Shown: positions 36,495-46,023, counted from the stretch's first letter. The stretch is DNA of 64,000 nt from Euzebyella marina (GCF_014855515.1 NZ_JACYFK010000001.1:620001-684000), one strand, 5' to 3'. The notes: generated by a model from the sequence alone, not told the origin. Program-made: numbers and translations.

Positions 36495-37869
36495 AAGATT
36501 CGGATTTAACGGGACTAAAATCTTTCAACCCATAATTATGGGCCAAAAATGCAGGGTCTAATTCAGTTTGTGAGATAACGATGGCCGCTCCTAGAGCGGA
36601 ACCCAACGAGGCATCGGTAGTTCGTAATTTCATGCTTCGAAGGTAATAAGATAATAGTTTTATGTACACATCATTATCGCTAAACCCGCCGTCTATATAA
36701 AGGTCTTCGATATTTTGTTCACCAATTGCAGAGGCAATGCTATCGACTTGTAGCAAGACCAATTCCAGCATCAATTGATGATAGGCATGTTCAAATTGAT
36801 CGTATGGTATTGAGGTAGTATTGGGTTCATTCTTGCCCACGATGCTCTTCCATTTGAACATAGGCTCGAAATCTTTGTTGATTTCAAAAAAGGTCTCTTC
36901 ATCAAACTTGACAGTTCTGTGAAAATCGGCAGCTACCCCAAAATATTCTGTAAGCTCTTTTACCTGAAGTTTGTATTCATTGCCCAAGAACAGGCGTGCC
37001 ACTTTAACCGGGCTACCGTCTATTCTCATATTGTACAAACTTTCTCGTTCGATATCCGCCATAGTTAGCGCCCCTTCTACAAACGGATTGATAGATATGC
37101 TCCAAGTACCGGTTGAGACCAACAAAAAAGGATTGGTCAAGCTTCTTACATAGGGCAAAAGGGCCGAAGAGCTATCGTGAATACCAGGACCTACCAAAAT
37201 TTTCTGCCCATCAAAATCGACCGAAACTGTCTTGTTACTTGCCACTAATGGAGGTAAAAGTTTGTCTACCTTCTCTTTGAGTACCCAATGGTGGTATTCG
37301 TTACGTTCAAAATCCCATAAATTGGTATGGCATCCTATGCTGGTGTATTCACTAACAGGTATACCCGTAAACAGATAACTTAAATATTGCGGTAAATGAA
37401 GGGAATACTTGATTTCTTTAAAAACCTCCGGCCGTTCTTTTTTTAACCAATAAAGGTGCATTCCGGTATTGAGCATTCCCATACTCAAAGAGCCCGATAC
37501 CCTCGAGAATTCATCTATAGGCCCATACTTACCATAGAACTCCTCGATAATCTGCTCTTTGATGGGTTTCATGTAGTTATAAAGGGGAGCAATTACCCTT
37601 CCCTCACTATTCATATGCACCAAACTGGCCCCATAACACGAGAAGTTCAATGAACGAATGTCGTACTCAGGGTTGGCAAGCATTTTGTCAAAGGTTTCCT
37701 TTGCCCAATTTTCCAAAGCTTTTAAGTCTTCGGTAGGATATCCATCCTCATCTTCTATCTCATCAAATCGGGCATATTCCCTATAGATCTCTTTAAAGTC
37801 TTCGTTGAAGAGAAAAAACTTCTTATTGGTTCTACCAATATCAAATATTGCGGTTACCTTAATACTCAT
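36484..37869 (-). CDS. rhaB: L-rhamnulokinase (FGGY family)
   Basis: A 461-residue kinase. IFDIGRTNKKFFLF is the N-terminal ATP/phosphate motif of the FGGY fold, GPGIHDSSSALLPY is a central motif, and DLYIDGGFSDNDVYIKLL is the C-terminal nucleotide site. Placement 17 bp after rhaI and upstream of the lactate dehydrogenase-like gene identifies L-rhamnulose as the probable substrate, giving L-rhamnulose-1-phosphate for the aldolase. It is divergent from classic enterobacterial RhaB. Confidence 0.88.
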   Translation of the reverse strand: MSIKVTAIFDIGRTNKKFFLFNEDFKEIYREYARFDEIEDEDGYPTEDLKALENWAKETFDKMLANPEYDIRSLNFSCYGASLVHMNSEGRVIAPLYNYMKPIKEQIIEEFYGKYGPIDEFSRVSGSLSMGMLNTGMHLYWLKKERPEVFKEIKYSLHLPQYLSYLFTGIPVSEYTSIGCHTNLWDFERNEYHHWVLKEKVDKLLPPLVASNKTVSVDFDGQKILVGPGIHDSSSALLPYVRSLTNPFLLVSTGTWSISINPFVEGALTMADIERESLYNMRIDGSPVKVARLFLGNEYKLQVKELTEYFGVAADFHRTVKFDEETFFEINKDFEPMFKWKSIVGKNEPNTTSIPYDQFEHAYHQLMLELVLLQVDSIASAIGEQNIEDLYIDGGFSDNDVYIKLLSYYLRSMKLRTTDASLGSALGAAIVISQTELDPAFLAHNYGLKDFSPVKSESYEK

Positions 37870-37886
37870 CTACTTACTTGAATTTA

Positions 37887-39167
37887 CTACAAACCAGAAG
37901 CTACGGTATGCCTGCCTCTTTCTTCTATCAAACTTCTTCTAACATCTAATGACCTATATGCCTGAATAGGGTTCAAGGCCCCACCTCTAGCTAGCCGAGC
38001 TTGCGCCAATAGAGGCCTCACATCGGTACGGTAGGCATCTTGCAATAGTTCTTGAGCCAACACCACATCGTTGTTCAGCTGTGCTTGTTTCAATTCGTCT
38101 TGGTTCACCAATAGTGCTTTGGCATAGGCTTCTTGAATAGCCTCTAGTGATTGAACCAAATCTTCAAGTGGATCTTTCACATTGTGGCTCGCATCGATCA
38201 TCCAAGCTGGATATGGGTTCTGAGGATTATTTCTCATGCCATAGACCAATTCATTGAAAATCAAGAAAAGTGAGTAAGGTTTCACGCTACCTACGGTACT
38301 ATCGTCATCGCCGTACTTACTATCGTTAAAATGGAAACCTCCTAACTTACCCTTTAACATCAAGGTCGAAACTATCTGCTCAATATTAGTGTTGGGCAAA
38401 TGATGGCCCAAGTCGACCAAGGTGTATGCTTTTTCACCACAAGCATTGGCAAGCATAAAAGAAGTGCCCCAATCTTGTATGACCGTACTGTAAAAATTAG
38501 GTTCATAGGGTTTGTATTCTATGAACATCTTCCAGTCTTCGGGCAGATTTTTATAAATCTCCTTGAGACTATCTTCTGTATGCTTAAGCGCTGTCTGAAA
38601 ATTATTTTGGCCCGGAAAGTTCGACCCATCGGCCAACCAAACGGTCAAACTTTTAGAACCGAGTTTCTTTCCAATTTCGACAACCTCTATGTTATGGGCA
38701 ATTGCTTGCTCTCGAGGAGGTTTATTTACATTGCTTAAAGAACCGAACTTATAGCTCTCTTTCGCATTCTTCTGGTCTTGAAAAGTATTTGAATTTACCG
38801 CGTCGAATATAAGGTCGTTTTCTGCAGCCAGCTCTTTAATAGCATTATAGTCCTCAGGAACATCCCACGGAATATGAAGCGAAATTGCACCGGCCGTTTG
38901 GGTCAAACTATGAATGACCCCAACATCTTCGATTTTCTGCTCCAATGAAGAAGGTTCACCATAAAACGAAAACCTGCCAAAACGCGTTCCGCCCGCACCA
39001 AGTGCCCAACTGGGTATCGCTACCTGAAAGTCGGACAGTTCACTGACCAATTTGTCAACATCAATATTCTTTTGATCAAGACTATTGGCGAGAAAATCAA
39101 ACTGGTTCAGGTGATTTTCGGCAACCTTCTTATTGACCGATTCTATGTTTTCTTTATTGATCTTCAT
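37887..39167 (-). CDS. rhaI: L-rhamnose isomerase (RhaI type)
   Basis: A 426-residue TIM-barrel isomerase of the Pseudomonas-type RhaI group. ALGAGGTRFGRFSFYGEP, WLADGSNFPGQ, MFIEYKPYEPNFYSTV (metal-ligand Glu), LVDLGHHLPNTN and GFHFNDSKYGDDD (metal ligands) are all in expected order. It converts L-rhamnose to L-rhamnulose. The gene is 15 bp after rhaD and 17 bp before rhaB. Confidence 0.93.
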   Translation of the reverse strand: MKINKENIESVNKKVAENHLNQFDFLANSLDQKNIDVDKLVSELSDFQVAIPSWALGAGGTRFGRFSFYGEPSSLEQKIEDVGVIHSLTQTAGAISLHIPWDVPEDYNAIKELAAENDLIFDAVNSNTFQDQKNAKESYKFGSLSNVNKPPREQAIAHNIEVVEIGKKLGSKSLTVWLADGSNFPGQNNFQTALKHTEDSLKEIYKNLPEDWKMFIEYKPYEPNFYSTVIQDWGTSFMLANACGEKAYTLVDLGHHLPNTNIEQIVSTLMLKGKLGGFHFNDSKYGDDDSTVGSVKPYSLFLIFNELVYGMRNNPQNPYPAWMIDASHNVKDPLEDLVQSLEAIQEAYAKALLVNQDELKQAQLNNDVVLAQELLQDAYRTDVRPLLAQARLARGGALNPIQAYRSLDVRRSLIEERGRHTVASGL

Positions 39168-39182
39168 TTTCGCACTTCTATT

Positions 39183-41279
39183 TTATCTAACAAAGGCATT
39201 GGCCATTCCGCCATCTACATTGATAATGTTCCCTGTACTCTTGTTCAACAAACCAACGAAAGCAAAAACACCATCTGCGATGTCGGAAGGATAGATAATT
39301 TCGTTCATCAGGTTTCTTTTGGCATAATGGGCCGGTAGTTCTTCTACAGAAATACCATAGGCTTTGGCACGACCTTCGGCCCAATCACCTTCCCAAATCT
39401 TACTACCAACGATTACCCCGTCAGGGTTTACGGTATTCACCCTAATTTTTTCACCACCGAGTTCAGCGGCCAATAATCGAGACATGTGTTGCTGTGCCGC
39501 CTTAGCGGTACCATAACCTACGTTGTTCGGACCGGATACCAAACCATTTTTACTGGCGATACTAATGAAATCACCGCCCAAACCTTGAGTACGCATAATT
39601 TTCACGGCTTGTTTGGCCAGTTCGAATTGCCCTTTGACCAATACGTCTTGAAGAATGTCCCAATCTTTTTCCGTGGTTTCGGTCAATGGTTTTGAAATAG
39701 CCAATCCGGCACTATGAACCACGATATCAACACCTCCGAATTCTAAACAAGCCTTTTTATACGCTTCTTCAATCGACTCTGATTTGGTAACATCGCAAAC
39801 AGCATAGGCGGCCGTATCGGATTTATAAGTTGCTACCCCTTCTTTCAAGCGTTCTTCGGCAATGTCTGTCAAAACAACATTGGCACCTTCCGCAGCCAAC
39901 TTGTCGGCAATCGCTTTTCCGATACCTCCGCCGCCTCCGGTAACCAAGGCTACTTTTCTTGAAAGGGGCTGCTCTTTCGGCATACGTTGCAATTTTGCTT
40001 CCTCCAGTAACCAGTATTCAATATCGAAAGCCTCTTGTCTTGGCAGCGAGGTATATTCCGTAATTGCTTCGGCACCTCTCATTACATTGATGGCGTTGAT
40101 ATAAAATTCGCTGGCCACCCTAGTGGTCTGCTTGTTTTTGGCAAAGCTGAACATACCGACACCTGGGTAGATTATAATTACAGGGTTGGGGTCTCTCATA
40201 GCCGGACTATTGTCCCTTTTACAAGACTCATAATAGTCGGCATATTCTTTTCTATATTGTTCAAAGGCAGGTTCTAACTTTTTAAGAACCGCTTCCGAAT
40301 CGGAAAGGTCTTCAGAGGTATCAAGCGTAAGTACCAATGGCTGAATTTTTGTACGCAAGAAATGGTCAGGGCAAGATGTGCCCATAGGTGCCAACCTTTC
40401 CAAATCATTACTATTAATATATTCCATTACCACATCGGTATCACTAAAGTGACCTATCATTCTATTTTCAGAAGAACACAAGCCCCTCAATAAAGGCATT
40501 AACCGTGCAGCCTTTTCTTTACGTTCATCGGCAGGAAGACTTTCTACCTTCTGCCCACCAAAAACCTGACCTTGTTCCTTAATTTTTTTGGCAATGTAAT
40601 CCGATGCCTTCTCAATTACTTCCAAGCTATTGATGTAGCACTCATACGAGGTATCGCCCCAAGTAAAAAGACCGTGGCTTCCTAAGACAATACCGCGAAT
40701 ACCTGGATTATCGTTCAAACATTTCTCCAACTGAAGACCTAAATCAAACCCAGGTCTTTGCCATGGCACCCAGCCCATGGTATCTCCCCAAATTTCTTTG
40801 GTCACCTTTTCACTATCCTTCGCAGCTGCTACTGCAATAAGTGCATCAGGATGCAAGTGGTCGATATGCTTGAATGGCAATAAACCGTGCAAAGGAGTGT
40901 CGATGGAGGGAGCCCTACTATCAAGGTCGTAGATACAATGGTTAAAAAGACCGACCATACGATCTTCATCGTGCAAACCTTCATAGACATTTTTAAGGTT
41001 ACGCAGCCTCTCTGTATAAAGGCCTGCGATACCGGCTCTTGTTAAGGTACCGATGTCGCCACCAGATCCTTTGATCCACATAACCTCGACCTCTTCGTTG
41101 GTCAACGGGTCTTTCTCTATGGTCTTACAACTGGTGTTACCGCCCCCATAATTCGTAATGCGCAAATCGGCACCAAGAATGTTGGATCTGTAAAGAAAAA
41201 GGGCCACTTGATCATCGCCCAGCTCTATAGCCTTTTTTTCGTCCCATAGATAGTTTACGTGTTGAAATGTCTTTTGCAT
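39183..41279 (-). CDS. rhaD: Bifunctional rhamnulose-1-phosphate aldolase / lactaldehyde dehydrogenase
   Basis: The frame is open to an ATG at 41375, but the ATG at 41279 (MQKTFQHVNYLW) is preferred: it gives the usual length of about 698 residues and leaves the predicted -7 element (41321-41328) upstream. The N-terminal half (about 1-430) is a class II aldolase with NYGGGNTSCKT and metal-binding His in VLGSHGLFTWG. The C-terminal half (about 445-698) is an SDR with TGGGGGIG and a YGTAK active site. By family it splits rhamnulose-1-phosphate to DHAP and L-lactaldehyde and oxidises the latter to L-lactate. It is the first gene of the rhamnose operon. Confidence 0.92.
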   Translation of the reverse strand: MQKTFQHVNYLWDEKKAIELGDDQVALFLYRSNILGADLRITNYGGGNTSCKTIEKDPLTNEEVEVMWIKGSGGDIGTLTRAGIAGLYTERLRNLKNVYEGLHDEDRMVGLFNHCIYDLDSRAPSIDTPLHGLLPFKHIDHLHPDALIAVAAAKDSEKVTKEIWGDTMGWVPWQRPGFDLGLQLEKCLNDNPGIRGIVLGSHGLFTWGDTSYECYINSLEVIEKASDYIAKKIKEQGQVFGGQKVESLPADERKEKAARLMPLLRGLCSSENRMIGHFSDTDVVMEYINSNDLERLAPMGTSCPDHFLRTKIQPLVLTLDTSEDLSDSEAVLKKLEPAFEQYRKEYADYYESCKRDNSPAMRDPNPVIIIYPGVGMFSFAKNKQTTRVASEFYINAINVMRGAEAITEYTSLPRQEAFDIEYWLLEEAKLQRMPKEQPLSRKVALVTGGGGGIGKAIADKLAAEGANVVLTDIAEERLKEGVATYKSDTAAYAVCDVTKSESIEEAYKKACLEFGGVDIVVHSAGLAISKPLTETTEKDWDILQDVLVKGQFELAKQAVKIMRTQGLGGDFISIASKNGLVSGPNNVGYGTAKAAQQHMSRLLAAELGGEKIRVNTVNPDGVIVGSKIWEGDWAEGRAKAYGISVEELPAHYAKRNLMNEIIYPSDIADGVFAFVGLLNKSTGNIINVDGGMANAFVR

Positions 41280-41320
41280 ATCGTGTGTCTTGTAGTTACT
41301 TATTGTTTTAACACTTTGAC

Positions 41321-41328
41321 CAAAAATA
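41321..41328 (-). promoter_or_regulatory. -7 element (TATTTTTG) of the rhaD operon
   Basis: TATTTTTG on the minus strand matches TAnnTTTG exactly and lies 41 bp upstream of the rhaD start. No TTG is present at the -33 distance; instead a GntR-type candidate site ends 21 nt upstream. Confidence 0.65.
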
Positions 41329-41339
41329 CATATTACATT

Positions 41340-41365
41340 TCCTGTGAGTATCCTGTGCTGCCCTG
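41340..41365 (-). promoter_or_regulatory. Candidate GntR operator upstream of rhaD
   Basis: On the minus strand CAGGGCAGCACAGGAT (41365-41350) matches sites at the GH106 and GH31 promoters, and a second partial copy (CACAGGA) follows at 41346-41340. The distance from the main copy to the -7 element is 21 nt, the same as at the two other promoters. The gntR gene is adjacent and divergent. Taking the place of the -33 box suggests activation. Confidence 0.7.
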
Positions 41366-41387
41366 TTAGCTTCAAAAAAATTAAAAG

Positions 41388-41407
41388 AGGCCATAAACTT
41401 ATGGCCT
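41388..41407. repeat. Perfect hairpin AGGCCATAA-AC-TTATGGCCT in the rhaD-gntR gap
   Basis: Nine-bp exact inverted arms with a 2-nt centre. On the minus strand it is followed by a T-rich stretch (CTTTTAATTTTTTT), so it has terminator-like form, but no gene ends there on that strand. It could be a second protein-binding palindrome for the divergent promoters or, if transcription starts upstream, an attenuator. Confidence 0.5.
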
Positions 41408-41519
41408 TGCCTCAAATTTTGATTACTTTTAGAACCTACAAAAATGAAAGCCGTTTATAAACATTCAGGGGGTTTAAAACGTTGAACCCTCGCCTATAAA
41501 CTTAGTTTTTGAAGACCCG

Positions 41520-42566
41520 ATGTCAAAAACCCTGAACATAAAAATAAACGAAGCCTCACGTATACCGAAATACATGCAGGTAGTCGATTCGATAATGGAT
41601 AATATTGCTATGGGCGATCTTCCCATTGGCAGTAAAATACCATCTATCAACGAACTTAGTGAAGACCTTCTTTTATCGAGGGACACCATTGAAAAGGCCT
41701 ACCGCCAACTCAAGGTTCAAAAGACCATTACCGCCGTTAAGGGCAAGGGCTATTACATTGCAAAGACCGATTTAATCTCGAAGATCAATGTCTTCTTTCT
41801 GGTGAATAAGCCCAGTTCTTATAAAATGCGTATCTACAATTCTTTTGTAAACGGCCTCGGGGTGAATGGCCATGTGAATCTGTTCATTTACCATTGCGAA
41901 GAATCACTTTTCACCCATTACATAGAGCGTAACCTAGGGGCTTATGATTATTATGTAATAATGCCCCATTTTAAAGATGAAAATCTGAACCACGCCTCGG
42001 CCACCGATAAAGTCAAGGATGTTTTAAATAAAATTCCTAAGAACAAACTGATTGTTTTAGACAATTCACAGATTGAAATCAAGGGTGAATACGCTGCTCT
42101 TTATCAAGACTTTGAAAATGACATTTATGAAGCCTTGTTGGAAGGGAGAGAGCGTCTAAAGAAATATGATAAACTGATATTGGTGTACCCTGAAAAAAAG
42201 GTATACCCGTATCCGCGTAGAATTCTAAGGGGCTTTCAAAAGTTCTGTGGCGAACAAGGTTTCGAATTTGAAATCTTAGGAGAAATCTATGAAGACATGG
42301 AGCTTCAAAGTCGAGATGCCTACGTGATCATCGAAGAGTCTGACTTAGTAAATTTGGTTCGGCAGGTGCGAAAGAAAAACCTAACCCTAGGTGAAGATAT
42401 TGGCATCATATCCTACAATGAAACCCCTTTAAAAGAACTTCTTGGTATAACGGTCATTAGTACCGATTTTAATGCAATGGGAGAAACTGCCGCATATATG
42501 GTGCTAAAAAATAAGAAAGAGCGGGTTAAAAATGTGTTTCGTTACATAGAACGAAATTCGGTGTAA
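41520..42566 (+). CDS. GntR family regulator with LacI-like sensor domain (rhamnose)
   Basis: A 348-residue regulator. The N-terminal winged helix (about 1-80) has IPKYMQVVDSIMDNIAMGDL and SINELSEDLLLSRDTIEKAY. The C-terminal part (about 95-340) is a periplasmic-binding-protein-like effector domain (VIMPHFKDEN, IGIISYNETPLKELLG) as in sugar-responsive GntR proteins of Bacteroidota. It is divergent from rhaD with a 240-bp gap holding a candidate binding site, so control by L-rhamnose or a catabolite is likely. It ends 66 bp before the tandem CE12 gene. Confidence 0.9.
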   Translation: MSKTLNIKINEASRIPKYMQVVDSIMDNIAMGDLPIGSKIPSINELSEDLLLSRDTIEKAYRQLKVQKTITAVKGKGYYIAKTDLISKINVFFLVNKPSSYKMRIYNSFVNGLGVNGHVNLFIYHCEESLFTHYIERNLGAYDYYVIMPHFKDENLNHASATDKVKDVLNKIPKNKLIVLDNSQIEIKGEYAALYQDFENDIYEALLEGRERLKKYDKLILVYPEKKVYPYPRRILRGFQKFCGEQGFEFEILGEIYEDMELQSRDAYVIIEESDLVNLVRQVRKKNLTLGEDIGIISYNETPLKELLGITVISTDFNAMGETAAYMVLKNKKERVKNVFRYIERNSV

Positions 42567-42583
42567 AAAATTGATTGTCACGC

Positions 42584-42613
42584 TTGTCCGTTAAGGAGAA
42601 CATTGTATTTTTA
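42584..42613 (+). promoter_or_regulatory. Bacteroidota-type promoter upstream of tandem CE12
   Basis: TTG (42584-42586), 19 nt, then TATTTTTA (42606-42613). The -7 element differs from TAnnTTTG only in its last base. It ends 19 bp before the CE12 start codon, allowing transcription apart from gntR. Confidence 0.5.
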
Positions 42614-42632
42614 GCACTCCTAACCCCACACA

Positions 42633-44132
42633 ATGAGATTACGCATACTTCCGGTAATTCTGCTTGCCGGACTATTTACCTTTTCCTGTTCTACCAATTC
42701 GAATAAAAAACCTGTTCTATATGCCGTGGGAGATTCTACGGTAAAAAATGGCCAAGGCGATGGAGCCGGAGGGCTTTGGGGATGGGGAGAATTTATTAAT
42801 CAATTTTTGGACAGTACCAAAATAAAGGTTGAAAATCACGCCTTGGGTGGCACAAGTAGCAGAACATATCAAGACAAAGGCCTTTGGGATTCGGTTTACA
42901 ACAAATTGAACAAAGGTGACTTTGTTCTTATACAATTTGGCCACAACGATAATGGCCCTATCAATGACGACTTTAGGGCACGGGGCACCATCAAAGGTAT
43001 TGGTGAAGAATCTGAGGAAATCGATAATATTCTCACAGGAAAGCATGAAACCGTTCGCAGCTATGGATGGTACATTCGTCGATTGATCAAAGATGCCAAA
43101 AGCAAAGGGGCCGTGCCGATTGTGCTTTCTCCTATTCCCAGAAATAAGTGGGAAAACCAAAAAGTACTTAGAAACGACCAATCGTATGGCCTTTGGGCCA
43201 AGCAGGTGGCCGAACAGGAAGGCGCTACATTTATCGACTTGAACGACCAAATGGCCCTAAAAATGGAAGAAATTGGGGAGCAAGGCACCACTGGCAACCA
43301 TTTTTTCGAAAGGGACCATACCCATACCTCGGCCAGAGGTGCAGTTCTGGCTGCTTCGATTATAGTCAATGAAATAAGAAATGAAGATTCAGGTCTTGAA
43401 GATTATCTAATCGACTACCCCCAAATAACACTTCCCAAAAAGAAAAACCTTTTTCTTATCGGTGATTCGACCATGGCCGATAATGGCAATGAAAATGCCG
43501 TAGGTTGGGGCATACCTTTTACTAGGTTTATCGACACTACAAGATTGAACTATTTTAATAGTGCCCTTGGCGGAAGAAGCAGCCGAACTTTTATTACCGA
43601 AGGACACTGGAACGAGATACTTCAAAAACTTCAGCCTGAAGATTACGTACTCATTCAGTTCGGGCACAATGATGCCGGAAATATCGATAAAGAAAAATAC
43701 CGTGGCTCACTTAGCGGAACAGGGTTTGAAACCCAAGACGTCGTTCGTAACGATACCCTAACCGAAACGGTGCATACATTCGGCCAATATCTGAGAAAAA
43801 TGGTTATTGAAACAAAAGAAAAAGGTGCATTACCAATTATTCTAAGCCTGACCCCTAGAAATGAATGGCCCGATGGGCAAGTAGAACAAAGACAAGAAAC
43901 CTACATTAAATGGTCTGAAGAAATAGCTACTGAAGAAGAAGTACCCTTTATAGACCTTAGTAATCAGATTGCGAAGAAATATGAAGAACTCGGTGAGGAA
44001 AATGTTCAGAAGTTCTTTCCTAAAGACCACACCCATACGAATTTAGATGGCGCCCTTTTCAATGCCCAGGTCGCGGCAGAGGCCTTAAAGAATTATAAGG
44101 GTTCAGGTCTCAGAGATTATATTTTTTATTAG
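42633..44132 (+). CDS. Tandem CE12 rhamnogalacturonan acetylesterase
   Basis: A 499-residue lipoprotein (lipobox TFSC, Cys19) with two complete SGNH domains. Domain 1: GDST with Ser35, FGHND (Asn105) and DHTH (Asp228, His231). Domain 2 (from about 270): GDST with Ser279, a second FGHND, and KDHTHTNLDG. Both catalytic sets look intact, which is about twice the usual CE12 length. The protein should deacetylate rhamnogalacturonan I. The domains have clearly diverged, so they may attack different acetyl positions (inference). It is downstream of gntR and convergent with rhaM. Confidence 0.92.
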   Translation: MRLRILPVILLAGLFTFSCSTNSNKKPVLYAVGDSTVKNGQGDGAGGLWGWGEFINQFLDSTKIKVENHALGGTSSRTYQDKGLWDSVYNKLNKGDFVLIQFGHNDNGPINDDFRARGTIKGIGEESEEIDNILTGKHETVRSYGWYIRRLIKDAKSKGAVPIVLSPIPRNKWENQKVLRNDQSYGLWAKQVAEQEGATFIDLNDQMALKMEEIGEQGTTGNHFFERDHTHTSARGAVLAASIIVNEIRNEDSGLEDYLIDYPQITLPKKKNLFLIGDSTMADNGNENAVGWGIPFTRFIDTTRLNYFNSALGGRSSRTFITEGHWNEILQKLQPEDYVLIQFGHNDAGNIDKEKYRGSLSGTGFETQDVVRNDTLTETVHTFGQYLRKMVIETKEKGALPIILSLTPRNEWPDGQVEQRQETYIKWSEEIATEEEVPFIDLSNQIAKKYEELGEENVQKFFPKDHTHTNLDGALFNAQVAAEALKNYKGSGLRDYIFY

Positions 44133-44147
44133 GATAAAGACTCAGGA

Positions 44148-44462
44148 TTACTCCATAAAAAAGACTTCCCTTAACGAGGTTTCCACAGGAGAATTGTCAT
44201 CATTGGTCTCCATAATATCTGCCATATAAGCCCACCATTTTTTAACAATGGGGTCGTTAGGAATTTTCGACGGCTCGAAACCATCTTCCAATTTTTGAAA
44301 GGCGAACAAAGTCAAGGTCTGTTCATCAAGAAATATCGAGTATTCATGAATACCCGAATCTGACAATAACTTTGATAACTCAGGCCAAATCTCGTCATGT
44401 CTTTTTTTGTATTCGGCCTCGAACCCTGGCTTCAATTTCATGGTAAAAGCGTTTCTAATCAT
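44148..44462 (-). CDS. rhaM: L-rhamnose mutarotase
   Basis: A 104-residue protein of exactly the expected size. FTMKLKPGFEAEYKKRHDEIWPEL holds the conserved His; the C-terminal KKWWAYMADIMETN pattern is also typical (quoted in parts). It interconverts the anomers of L-rhamnose ahead of the isomerase. It is convergent with the tandem CE12 gene (15 bp) and 97 bp downstream of a GH105 gene, separated from the main rha operon. Confidence 0.93.
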   Translation of the reverse strand: MIRNAFTMKLKPGFEAEYKKRHDEIWPELSKLLSDSGIHEYSIFLDEQTLTLFAFQKLEDGFEPSKIPNDPIVKKWWAYMADIMETNDDNSPVETSLREVFFME

Positions 44463-44559
44463 TTGACACCTTTTTTATATTAAAAAATGAAGGCAAAAGC
44501 ACCCAACAGCTATGATCAAGTACTCTTGCCTTGATGTTTTAAAAAACTAAAATCGACTC

Positions 44560-45990
44560 TTACTTCTCCCCGAATATGGGTCCATCAGTTTTGATTTCGC
44601 TGTCATAAAATTGAATGGCACTATCATTCAATTTAGGATAACTGTTTTGAAGAAGCGCAATCATTTCGGCTCCTGCTAACAGAACCGGCCCGTAGCCATG
44701 GGCCGCATAAACGTTTACCGGCCTATAATAATAAAAAGCGGGATCAAAGCCCATACCGGTACCAACACAAGTACCTTCAACCTGCCCCTTACCGTTCACT
44801 TTTTCAGTAATTGCATTCCAGGCCAACGTTACCGAAGGCCCATAAGCTTTACCATCAACATAACCTCTATTGATAGATCTGGCAATGGCATAGGTATAAA
44901 TAGCGCTTGCCGAAGTTTCAAGATATGAATCATTGCGGTCGAGCAACTGATGCCACAACCCTTTACCTGATTGTAATCGGGTCAACCCTTCGATATGTTT
45001 TTTCAGCAAATCGAGAACCTCAGACCTACCCTTATGGTTTTCTGGCAGAACCTCTAAAAGTTCGACCATGGTCATAATGGCCCACCCATTGGCGCGGCCC
45101 CAATAAAACTCTGGGTGCTGCTCAGAGTCTACGATATAGGCATGCATAAACAACCCTTTTTCTTCATTGAACATGCGTTGAGCGAATTGTAGCACTTGTT
45201 TAACGGCATCATCAAAGTATTTTGGGTCTTTCGAATAACTGCCCATTTGCGCCAAGGCCGGCACGCTCATAAAAAGATCATCGAGCCAAAGGGAGTTTTT
45301 CATAGGTCTATTTCGTGCCAATGTACCGTCTGACAATCTATATTGACCATTAGAAATGTAATCCATAAAATTTCGGATCAAAGGGTCTAAATTCGCCTCC
45401 GAGCCATTGGTTTTGGCTTTGATCATGGCCGCGCATACGGCACCAGAATCATCTAACGCGTGCGGGTGTAAAACTCGCTTCATGGGATGTTTTAACTCGG
45501 CGTTCTTAGTTTCTAAATCTTCAAAAAAGGGCCGTATGTCAGCCAAAAACTTAAGACGTTCATTGGTATAATCGGCATATTTAGATTCTTCGGTAACCTC
45601 ACTTGCCAATAACATACCCGCATAGGTAACCCCCCACTCATAACTCGTTAAGCGAAAATCACCTGTTTGAAAAGCGGTTTCTTGATCCTTCTTTATTTTT
45701 TTATAGTTGGTTATTACCTCTCCGCTATTCTTATCGATCAGGGCCGGCGGGGTAACCGAATTCAGATAATCATAAATTCGGTCGATGACTTCAACTATCC
45801 CTTCTTTGGACGGCACATCGTACGGGGTTTCATAGTCTGGTTGCATTAAATGTAAAGGAGCCGTCATATCATTGGCGGGCTGCTGTGCGCTTACCTCTTG
45901 AGATATTAATAAAATGGTGCCCATTGCTAATATTGATAAGCACGTTCTAATCTTTGGGCCCTTAAAGCAGGATTCAATGTAATTTTTCAT
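44560..45990 (-). CDS. GH105 family hydrolase (long form)
   Basis: A 476-residue secreted protein with a long N-terminus (signal peptide about 1-35, cleavage near VSAQ). The (alpha/alpha)6 barrel has NSLWLDDLFMSVPALAQMG, with the likely catalytic Asp, and FYWGRANGWAIMTMVELLE. It should remove unsaturated uronate from rhamnogalacturonan or related oligosaccharides. It is 33 bp downstream of GH31 on the same strand, with a LacI-type operator 89 bp upstream that lies inside the GH31 coding end, so it may answer to both regulators. Confidence 0.88.
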   Translation of the reverse strand: MKNYIESCFKGPKIRTCLSILAMGTILLISQEVSAQQPANDMTAPLHLMQPDYETPYDVPSKEGIVEVIDRIYDYLNSVTPPALIDKNSGEVITNYKKIKKDQETAFQTGDFRLTSYEWGVTYAGMLLASEVTEESKYADYTNERLKFLADIRPFFEDLETKNAELKHPMKRVLHPHALDDSGAVCAAMIKAKTNGSEANLDPLIRNFMDYISNGQYRLSDGTLARNRPMKNSLWLDDLFMSVPALAQMGSYSKDPKYFDDAVKQVLQFAQRMFNEEKGLFMHAYIVDSEQHPEFYWGRANGWAIMTMVELLEVLPENHKGRSEVLDLLKKHIEGLTRLQSGKGLWHQLLDRNDSYLETSASAIYTYAIARSINRGYVDGKAYGPSVTLAWNAITEKVNGKGQVEGTCVGTGMGFDPAFYYYRPVNVYAAHGYGPVLLAGAEMIALLQNSYPKLNDSAIQFYDSEIKTDGPIFGEK

Positions 45991-46023
45991 GAATTGCAGT
46001 AGTGAGTTTTGTTGAGAAAATTT

